Assembly: GCA_020442545.1 (NCBI GenBank)
Contig: JAGRJX010000241.1
Span: forward strand, 1 to 14,857
Source: Lysobacterales bacterium
Lineage (GTDB): Bacteria; Pseudomonadota; Gammaproteobacteria; Xanthomonadales; Xanthomonadaceae
DNA length: 14,857 nucleotides
Direction: 5' to 3'
Positions within the stretch are counted from its first letter, which is position 1; every line of letters begins with the position of its first letter. The notes below the pieces were generated by a model. That model saw nothing but the letters and a program-made list of their open reading frames with translations. It ran no database searches and was not told the DNA's origin. The position numbers were made by a program, and so were the translations under genes. Of this stretch, positions 7,411 through 13,110 are shown piece after piece.

Positions 7411-7878
7411 GGCAGCGCTGAACCCGACAGCATGGCCGTCCGAATGGATCGGTCGTGCGGCCCCAACCGATCGGTTTCCGTGACGGGGTAGCTTCTCAAT
7501 GGCCCCCAGCCTCACCGCCGGTCCTTGCCAGGGCAGCAAGCATTGCCCGCAGCCTGCGCTACGACCGGCCACGGATGGCGACTTCATGCGCTGCCGGCTT
7601 CCGGCTTGGCGTTGCGGCAAGGTGCTTGGGATGCGGACCATTGATGCCAACTTCCGGCACTGCCTGCCGCACGGCTGCCTGAGGACAATGCGTCTCGCCG
7701 CCTTGGTGGCGAAACCATGCCCCGTGGCATGGCAGTCTGCGCCGCCGTCGCGATTGCGGCCCCCCACCGCAGTATCCGGCGGTTGCGACGGAACTTCGTG
7801 CTGCTGCATCAGTCCGTTAGTGATTCCTTCTGCCAAACCCGGCCGACGCACGGCACGGCGCCCCATCCCTGGAGACCC
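7411..7878. other. 468-bp gap without a convincing gene
   Basis: No recognisable gene lies between the cyclase and the ABC operon. A 127-codon frame at 7499-7882 (plus) ends in an ATGA overlap with the ABC ATPase start, as the genuine junctions of that operon do. However, its translation is rich in Cys, Arg and Pro, has no predicted signal or domain, lacks a Shine-Dalgarno, and its third-position GC looks lower than in the neighbouring genes. I see no tRNA or T-rich terminator. The gap must contain the ABC operon promoter, but no clear -35/-10 pair stands out. A dispersed repeat or a decayed gene is possible. Confidence 0.5.
7447..7476. repeat. Overlapping inverted repeats with 12-bp palindrome
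   Basis: GATCGGT (7447-7453) can pair with ACCGATC (7466-7472), loop 12. The right arm is also part of the perfect 12-bp palindrome AACCGATCGGTT (7465-7476). The site lies 37 bp after the cyclase stop. It could be a protein-binding operator or a terminator-like hairpin, but there is no T-run. Confidence 0.4.
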
Positions 7879-8562
7879 ATGATCCATCTCAGCGGCATCG
7901 AACGCAGCTACAACATGAGCGGACAGAGCGTGCGCGCGCTGGCCGGCGTGGACCTTGACGTCATGCGCGGCGAGTTCGTCGCCATCACCGGGTCCTCCGG
8001 TTCGGGCAAATCCACGCTGCTGAACATCCTGGGCTGTCTGGACCAGCCCACCGCCGGCAGCTACCAGCTCGATGGCGACAACGTCGCCGGGCTCGACGAC
8101 GAAGCCACCAGCGACCTGCGCAATCGACGCATCGGCTTCGTATTCCAGAGCTTCCACCTGCTTCCGCGCCTCTCCGTGCTGGAGAACGTGATGCTGCCGC
8201 TGCGCTTCGCGCACGACGGCAAGGTGGATGCTGTCGAAGTGGAGCGTCATGCCCGCGACCTGCTGGGGCGCGTCGGTCTCGGCGAGCGACTGGATCACCG
8301 GCCCAACGAGCTTTCCGGCGGCCAGGTGCAGCGCGCGGCCGTCGCCCGTGCGCTGGTGATGAAGCCGTCATTGCTGCTGGCCGACGAACCCACCGGCAAT
8401 CTCGACTCCAAGAGTGCGGCTGACGTGATGGGGCTGATCGATCAGCTGCACCGTGAAGGCCAGACCGTGGTGCTGGTCACGCACGACAGCGAGATTGCCG
8501 AGCACGCGCCGCGCCATGTGCGTCTGCGTGACGGAAAGGTGGAACATGACACGGCGAACTGA
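7879..8562 (+). CDS. ABC transporter ATPase, MacB/LolD-type
   Basis: The 227-residue nucleotide-binding subunit of a type VII (MacB/FtsX-like) ABC system; it hydrolyses ATP on the cytoplasmic face to drive the permease. Visible motifs are Walker A GSSGSGKST (38-46), the Q-loop FVFQSFHLLPRLSVLENV (Gln90), signature LSGGQ (145-149), Walker B LLLADEP with catalytic Glu170, the D-loop NLDS, and the switch His202 in THD. The FHLLPRLSVLENVMLPL stretch is characteristic of the LolD/MacB/FtsE group. ATG 7879 is preceded by GGAG and begins exactly where the family starts; the upstream in-frame extension to 7717 is not family-like. It is the first gene of a four-gene overlapping operon, with its stop 17 bp inside the next gene. 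The substrate is unknown. Confidence 0.95.
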   Translation: MIHLSGIERSYNMSGQSVRALAGVDLDVMRGEFVAITGSSGSGKSTLLNILGCLDQPTAGSYQLDGDNVAGLDDEATSDLRNRRIGFVFQSFHLLPRLSVLENVMLPLRFAHDGKVDAVEVERHARDLLGRVGLGERLDHRPNELSGGQVQRAAVARALVMKPSLLLADEPTGNLDSKSAADVMGLIDQLHREGQTVVLVTHDSEIAEHAPRHVRLRDGKVEHDTAN

Positions 8563-10486
8563 ACCCCGCGTATGCCGCCGGGTGTTGTGTCTGGCGCTGC
8601 TGGTCCTTCCCGGACTGGCCGGCGCCTCGACACTGATGCTCACCGGTGAACTGCGCTCCAGCAACTCCGAAGGCATCTACACGCCTTTTGCCAACAATTC
8701 ACCGGTGGTGCTGCGCTACTACGTGCCGGAAGGCAGCCGGGTTGATGCGGGCGACGTGCTGGTCCGCATCGATCCAGGCCAGGCGCTGGCTCAGATTCGC
8801 CAGCTCGAATCACAGATCGACCAGGGCAAGGCGCGAGCAGCCAAGGAAATCGCCGAACTGGAGGTGGCCGCACTGGATGCGCAACTGGCACGGGTGGATG
8901 CGAGGGCGCAGAAGGACAAGGCCGATGTGGATGCCGCGCTGCCCAGGAAATACCTGTCCGCCCTGGACTACGACCGCTATCAGGGCGAACAGGCGCGCGC
9001 CGACCGAGAGCTGGCGCTGAAAACCGAAGAGGCTGCCGCCGCTCGCCGCGCCGTCGAGCGTCGACGTCGGGATGCCGCCCTTGAACTGCAGCGGCAGGAA
9101 GCCGAGCTGGCCTTTCAGCACGCGCAGGTGGAGGCCTCCGAGCAGCGCGCTACCCGCGGCGGTGTGGTCGTACACGGTTTTGATCCGCGCACCGGCACGC
9201 GCATTGACGAAGGATCGTCGGCATTCAACGGTGCGCAGATCGGCGAGGTGGTCGGCGACGGCGGCATGGCCATCCGTGCCTGGGCGCTGGAGCCGGACCG
9301 GCGCGGGATGAAGGTTGGTGACCCGGTCGGGGTGGTATTCGACGCCCTGCCCGGCCGACGCATCGAAGGTCGGGTGAGCGCGATTGCCGGTGCTCCTGAC
9401 GGCAAGGCCGAATGGGGCGACGGCCGCTATTTCCAGGTCGATATCGAGCTGCAGGGGACGGCGGGCGAGGGCGCGCTGCCGCTGCGCCCGGGCATGAGCG
9501 CGCGCGTCGAAGTCGGCGTTGCCGGCACCGAGGTTGCGTTCTCGCCAGCCGCGCCGCAACGCATCGAGGCCGATGGCGAACTGGTGGCGATGGAAAGCGC
9601 GGTGCTGGCACCGCCGGCGGTACAGGGCATGTGGAACTATTCGATCACGCGACTGGTGCCCGATGGCTCGCCGGTCAAGCAAGGCGATGTCGTCGTGCAG
9701 TTTGATGGTAGCCAGCTGCAGCAGAATCTGATGGCCAAACAGGCTGAACTGGCGGAGAAGAAGACCCAGCAGGAACAGCTTCGCCTGGTGCTGGCCGAGC
9801 GCGAGCGCAACGAAGACCTGAGCACGGAAGAGGCAAGGTCTAGCCTTGAAAAAGCGGAGCGCAAGGCCACCCAGCCGGCCGAGCTGCTGCGCGGCATCGA
9901 CTACCAGAAGCTGGTGATCGAGAAGGCGCAGGCACGCGAGCGCATGGCGCTGGTCGAAAAACGCGAGAAGGCCGCCGCCGAGCAGCGCCGCCAGGAATGG
10001 CGCCTGGTCAGCTTCGAAGCCGACCAGCTGCAGGCCGAGGTCGACGAACTCAAGGCCTCGCTGATTGCGCTGAACGTCAAGGCGCCGCGCGCCGGCGTGA
10101 TGATGCACAAGAGCAACTGGCAGGGCGAAAAATACGACGTGGGCTCGCAGGTCTGGATGGGCCAGTCGGTGGCCGAAATTCCGGACATGGAAACGCTGGC
10201 GGTGCGCGCCCAGGTCGATGAGCGTTACCTGGCCTGGCTGCGCGAAGGCATGCGCTCGCGCCTGCGCCTGGAAGGCGGTGCCGGCCGCGCGTTGACCGGC
10301 ACGGTCAGGGAAATCGGGCGCGTGGTGCGCTCCAAGTCGCGCACGCAGCCGGTGCCGGTGGTCGACGTGCTGATCGCGCTCGACGCCGCCGCTGCCGGAC
10401 TCAAGCCGGGCCAGCCGGTACGTGTCGATATCGGTATCGATGCGGGCAGTACGCGGGTCCACGGCAGCGTGGAGGCAGCGCCATGA
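8546..10486 (+). CDS. Periplasmic adaptor (HlyD/MFP family) with two fused adaptor modules
   Basis: Adaptor proteins bridge an inner-membrane transporter to an outer-membrane channel. This 646-residue protein has a signal peptide (about 1-27, cut near LAGA/ST) with no lipobox. The N-terminal module has a lipoyl half (about 56-80, VPEGSRVDAGDVLVRID), a coiled-coil hairpin (81-200), the second lipoyl half (203-240) and a beta-barrel (about 241-330, ending LRPGMSARVEV). The pattern then repeats: lipoyl half (346-392, VPDGSPVKQGDVVVQFD), hairpin (393-505), second half (507-547, VKAPRAGVMM...) and barrel (550-632, ending LKPGQPVRVDI). Ordinary adaptors are 350-450 residues and have one module. ATG 8546 follows AAAGGTGG and opens the signal peptide. 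The stop overlaps the next start (ATGA). Family is secure; the duplicated reading is from visible motif order. Confidence 0.9.
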   Translation: MTRRTEPRVCRRVLCLALLVLPGLAGASTLMLTGELRSSNSEGIYTPFANNSPVVLRYYVPEGSRVDAGDVLVRIDPGQALAQIRQLESQIDQGKARAAKEIAELEVAALDAQLARVDARAQKDKADVDAALPRKYLSALDYDRYQGEQARADRELALKTEEAAAARRAVERRRRDAALELQRQEAELAFQHAQVEASEQRATRGGVVVHGFDPRTGTRIDEGSSAFNGAQIGEVVGDGGMAIRAWALEPDRRGMKVGDPVGVVFDALPGRRIEGRVSAIAGAPDGKAEWGDGRYFQVDIELQGTAGEGALPLRPGMSARVEVGVAGTEVAFSPAAPQRIEADGELVAMESAVLAPPAVQGMWNYSITRLVPDGSPVKQGDVVVQFDGSQLQQNLMAKQAELAEKKTQQEQLRLVLAERERNEDLSTEEARSSLEKAERKATQPAELLRGIDYQKLVIEKAQARERMALVEKREKAAAEQRRQEWRLVSFEADQLQAEVDELKASLIALNVKAPRAGVMMHKSNWQGEKYDVGSQVWMGQSVAEIPDMETLAVRAQVDERYLAWLREGMRSRLRLEGGAGRALTGTVREIGRVVRSKSRTQPVPVVDVLIALDAAAAGLKPGQPVRVDIGIDAGSTRVHGSVEAAP

Positions 10487-11796
10487 TCTTGAGGCAAAGG
10501 CGCATCGCGCTGGCCGCTGCGCTGGCGGCACTGCTGCTTGCCGCCTGCGGTGGCGAAGGCACCACCGAGAAGCCGGTGGAAGTGGTCGACATGCGCCCGC
10601 TGGCCCTCAGCATCGTGGCCAATGGCGAAGTGAAGTCCACGAAGTCCACGCCGCTGCCGGTGCCGGGGCGACAATGGTCGCGACGTCGACTGGAGTGGAT
10701 GGTGCCGGAAGGCAGTACGGTGAAGGAAGGCGACCTGATCGCCCGCTTCAGCGCAGACGGGGCCGAACTCAGCCTGTCGCAGGCGCTGATCGATCTGCAG
10801 CGCAATGCGCTGTCGCGCAACAGCAAGCAGAGCGAGCTGGATGCCGCGCAGGGACGCGTCGACGTCGATCTCGCCGCGGTCGGTTCCCAGCTGCGCATCG
10901 CCGACCGTTACGCCGAGGCCGATCTTGACATGCTGGCGCGCAACGAAATCCTCGATGCCATCCAGGACAAGGCATTCCTTGGCGTCAAGCAGGGCGTGCT
11001 GGAGTGGAAGCGCGACCAGGCCGGCGAACGCGGCGCCGCCGAGCTGGCGGTGCTGGACTCCAAGCGCAGCAGTCTCAAGCTGTCGGAAAACACCAGCCGC
11101 CAGGATCTGGCCGCGCTGGAACTGCGTGCGCCGCACGAGGGCGTGCTGGTGCTGGCGGCCAACTGGACCGGCGACAAGCCTCAGGTGGGTTCCAGCCTGT
11201 GGGCCGGCAACGAGTTCGGCAGCCTGCCGGACACCGGCTCGCTGGAGGTTGAGCTGGTCCTGCCGCAGCTGCAGGCGCAAGGCGTCAAGAAAGGTGATCG
11301 TGTGCTCATGCATCCGGCGGGACGGCCCGACCAGCAGATCGAGTCCGAACTGAGCTGGGTAGCCAGTGCGGCACAGGTGCGTGGTCGCCGCAATCCGATC
11401 AAGTACCTCAGCATGAAGGCGGCGATTCCCAAGGACGTCGTCACCCGGTACGCCCTGGTTCCCGGTCAGGCCTTCAGCGCGGAAATCCACACCAGCGATG
11501 ACAGCGAGGCGCTGACCGTCCCCAACCTGGCCCTGGTATCCGAGAACGGCCGGCATTTTGTGGAAGTGGGCGAAGGCAACGACTTCGTTCGACGCGAAGT
11601 GACGCTGGGCGAACGCGGCGTCGCGCGTTCGCGCGTTACCGATGGATTGAAGGCCGGCGACCGCGTGCTGCTGACGCCGGATCGCAGTCGTGAAACTGCC
11701 AAACCCGGGCCGCCGGCCGACGATCCGCGCGCAGCTGCCGTGGCTCGCGCCCGTGCCGCCGCTGCCGCTGCCGCCAACGCGGAGGCCGCCGAATGA
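10483..11796 (+). CDS. Lipoprotein periplasmic adaptor (MFP family)
   Basis: A second adaptor gene of 437 residues. A signal peptide ends in the lipobox LAAC with Cys22 as the lipidated residue; Gly follows at +2, which by the E. coli Lol rule would not retain it in the inner membrane. A lipoyl half (about 74-90, VPEGSTVKEGDLIARFS) and coiled-coil hairpin (about 91-210) come next. Then come the second lipoyl half (LRAPHEGVLVLAANWTGDK, about 214-232), a beta-barrel (about 254-337) and a membrane-proximal domain (about 342-400). The tail (about 410-437) is almost all Ala, Arg and Glu and probably helical or disordered. It shares an NWxGxKxxVGSxxWxG motif with the second module of the preceding adaptor. 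ATGA overlaps at both ends indicate translational coupling with the adaptor upstream and the permease downstream. Confidence 0.92.
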   Translation: MILRQRRIALAAALAALLLAACGGEGTTEKPVEVVDMRPLALSIVANGEVKSTKSTPLPVPGRQWSRRRLEWMVPEGSTVKEGDLIARFSADGAELSLSQALIDLQRNALSRNSKQSELDAAQGRVDVDLAAVGSQLRIADRYAEADLDMLARNEILDAIQDKAFLGVKQGVLEWKRDQAGERGAAELAVLDSKRSSLKLSENTSRQDLAALELRAPHEGVLVLAANWTGDKPQVGSSLWAGNEFGSLPDTGSLEVELVLPQLQAQGVKKGDRVLMHPAGRPDQQIESELSWVASAAQVRGRRNPIKYLSMKAAIPKDVVTRYALVPGQAFSAEIHTSDDSEALTVPNLALVSENGRHFVEVGEGNDFVRREVTLGERGVARSRVTDGLKAGDRVLLTPDRSRETAKPGPPADDPRAAAVARARAAAAAAANAEAAE

Positions 11797-13034
11797 TCGC
11801 CAGGTTGCCCGTCGCCTGGCGCGAAGCGCTGGAAGAGCTGTCGCGGCGCAAGCTGCGTACATTGCTGACCCTGCTTGGCCTGATTTTCGGCATCGGCGCC
11901 ATCGTCGCCATGCAGGCAGTTGGCGAAGGCAGCCGGCGTGAGGCGCTGCGGCTGGTGCAGGGCCTGGGTCTCAACAACCTGATCGTCGAGGCCAAGAGCC
12001 GCGACGAGGACAGCCTGCGCGAGGAGCGCGCCCGCACGCTTGGCCTGACTTTGGCCGATGCAGCCGCAGCACTGTCGGTGGTGCCGGGCGCGAAACAGTA
12101 CGCGGGATCGAAGGCAATCCGTGCGTTTTCGGTGGGCAGCGATGCCGGGCAAAGTGACGCCCAGGCCAGCGGCGTGAGTCCGGCCTTCTTCGAGCTGTCG
12201 TCGCTCAAGCTCGCCCAGGGCCGGGCGCTGAGCGACGACGACGAGAATCGCCTCGCTGCGGTCGCGGTGCTGGGGCATCAGGTGGCGCACGACCTGTTCC
12301 CCGGCGGCAACGCGATCGGTGCCTACATCAAGCTCAACCACGTCTGGCTGCAGGTGGTCGGCGTGCTCGCTGACCGCGACCTCGCCAAAGACCAGTTCGA
12401 AGGCGTGCAGCTGGGTTCGGAAAGCAACCGCGTGTTCGTGCCGCTGGCCACCGCGCTCGCCCGCTTCCGTTTCCAGGCCATGGAAGATCAGCTTGATCGC
12501 CTGCTGTTGAAGGTGGACGATCCGTCGCGCCTCGGTTCCGCGGCCACCGTGCTGTCCGAACTGCTGGGCCAGCGCCACGCCGGCGTCGACGACTACAGCC
12601 TGATCGTGCCGCAGCAGCTGTACCGCCAGCACCAGCAGACCCAGCGCATCTTCCGCATCGTGATGGGCGCGATTGCCGCGGTCAGCCTGCTGGTTGGCGG
12701 CATTGGCATCATGAACATCATGCTGGCCAACGTGCTGGAGCGGCGGCGCGAGATCGGCCTGCTGCGTGCGCTGGGCGCGCGTCGCCGCGACATCATCGCC
12801 CAGTTCCTGCGTGAGACCACCGTCATCTGCGGTCTCGGTGCCCTGCTCGGCCTGTTGTTCGGTGGCGTGCTGGCCTATCTGATCGCGGCACTGGCCGGCT
12901 GGCAGGTCGGCTGGGCGCCGATTCCGATCCTGGGCGCCACCTTCGTCTGCGCGCTGGTCGGCCTGCTGTTCGGCGTCTACCCGGCGCGACAGGCCGCACA
13001 GCTCGATCCGATCACCGCACTGCGCGCGGAATGA
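11793..13034 (+). CDS. ABC transporter permease, MacB/FtsX type
   Basis: The membrane subunit (413 residues) of the exporter. Helix 1 (about 21-43, LRTLLTLLGLIFGIGAIVAM) is followed by a large periplasmic domain (about 44-284), helix 2 (about 287-309), a cytoplasmic coupling segment (LERRREIGLLRALGARRRDI), helix 3 (about 342-368) and helix 4 (about 375-396), ending YPARQAAQLDPITALRAE. This 1+3 topology and the ending are diagnostic for the MacB_PCD plus FtsX domains. In these systems the periplasmic domain changes shape with ATP hydrolysis and pushes substrate through adaptor and outer-membrane channel, without moving it across the inner membrane. Unlike MacB proper, the ATPase is a separate gene. 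The ATG overlaps the adaptor stop (ATGA). The next gene is 76 bp downstream. Substrate unknown; antimicrobial, peptide or lipoprotein export are all possible. Confidence 0.95.
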   Translation: MIARLPVAWREALEELSRRKLRTLLTLLGLIFGIGAIVAMQAVGEGSRREALRLVQGLGLNNLIVEAKSRDEDSLREERARTLGLTLADAAAALSVVPGAKQYAGSKAIRAFSVGSDAGQSDAQASGVSPAFFELSSLKLAQGRALSDDDENRLAAVAVLGHQVAHDLFPGGNAIGAYIKLNHVWLQVVGVLADRDLAKDQFEGVQLGSESNRVFVPLATALARFRFQAMEDQLDRLLLKVDDPSRLGSAATVLSELLGQRHAGVDDYSLIVPQQLYRQHQQTQRIFRIVMGAIAAVSLLVGGIGIMNIMLANVLERRREIGLLRALGARRRDIIAQFLRETTVICGLGALLGLLFGGVLAYLIAALAGWQVGWAPIPILGATFVCALVGLLFGVYPARQAAQLDPITALRAE

Positions 13035-13074
13035 GACGGATACAGCCTGTCGGGTTTCAACTTCGGCTAACGTA

Positions 13075-13102
13075 TCCCCTTCGTTAACCACTTCGAAGGG
13101 GA
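13075..13102 (+). promoter_or_regulatory. Hairpin occluding the ribosome site of the VWA gene
   Basis: TCCCCTTCG (13075-13083) pairs perfectly with CGAAGGGGA (13094-13102) around a 10-base loop. The right arm contains the Shine-Dalgarno AAGGGG (13096-13101), nine bases before the ATG at 13111, so in the folded RNA the ribosome site would be buried in a stable 9-bp stem. This could give translational control or dampening. The lack of a following T-run argues against a terminator. A protein operator at the DNA level is the main alternative. Confidence 0.6.
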
Positions 13103-13110
13103 ATCCGACA

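Noticed and set aside
7717..7878. 54-residue extension of the ABC ATPase
   Set aside because: Family members start at the position of ATG 7879, which has a GGAG ribosome site; the extension is Arg/Ser-rich and featureless.
7499..7882. 127-codon cysteine-rich frame ending in an ATGA overlap with the ATPase
   Set aside because: No Shine-Dalgarno, no signal peptide or domain, and atypical composition; kept only as a point to check in the findings.
6712..8298. 528-codon open frame on the minus strand covering the cyclase end, gap and ATPase
   Set aside because: It runs antisense to two unmistakable genes and shows no recognisable motif; the part over the gap is equally featureless.
8810..10531. 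573-codon open frame on the minus strand across the fused adaptor
   Set aside because: The plus strand has a coherent signal peptide, adaptor domains and overlapping operon junctions; the minus frame is His/Arg/Gln-rich with no domain, typical of an antisense shadow in GC-rich DNA.
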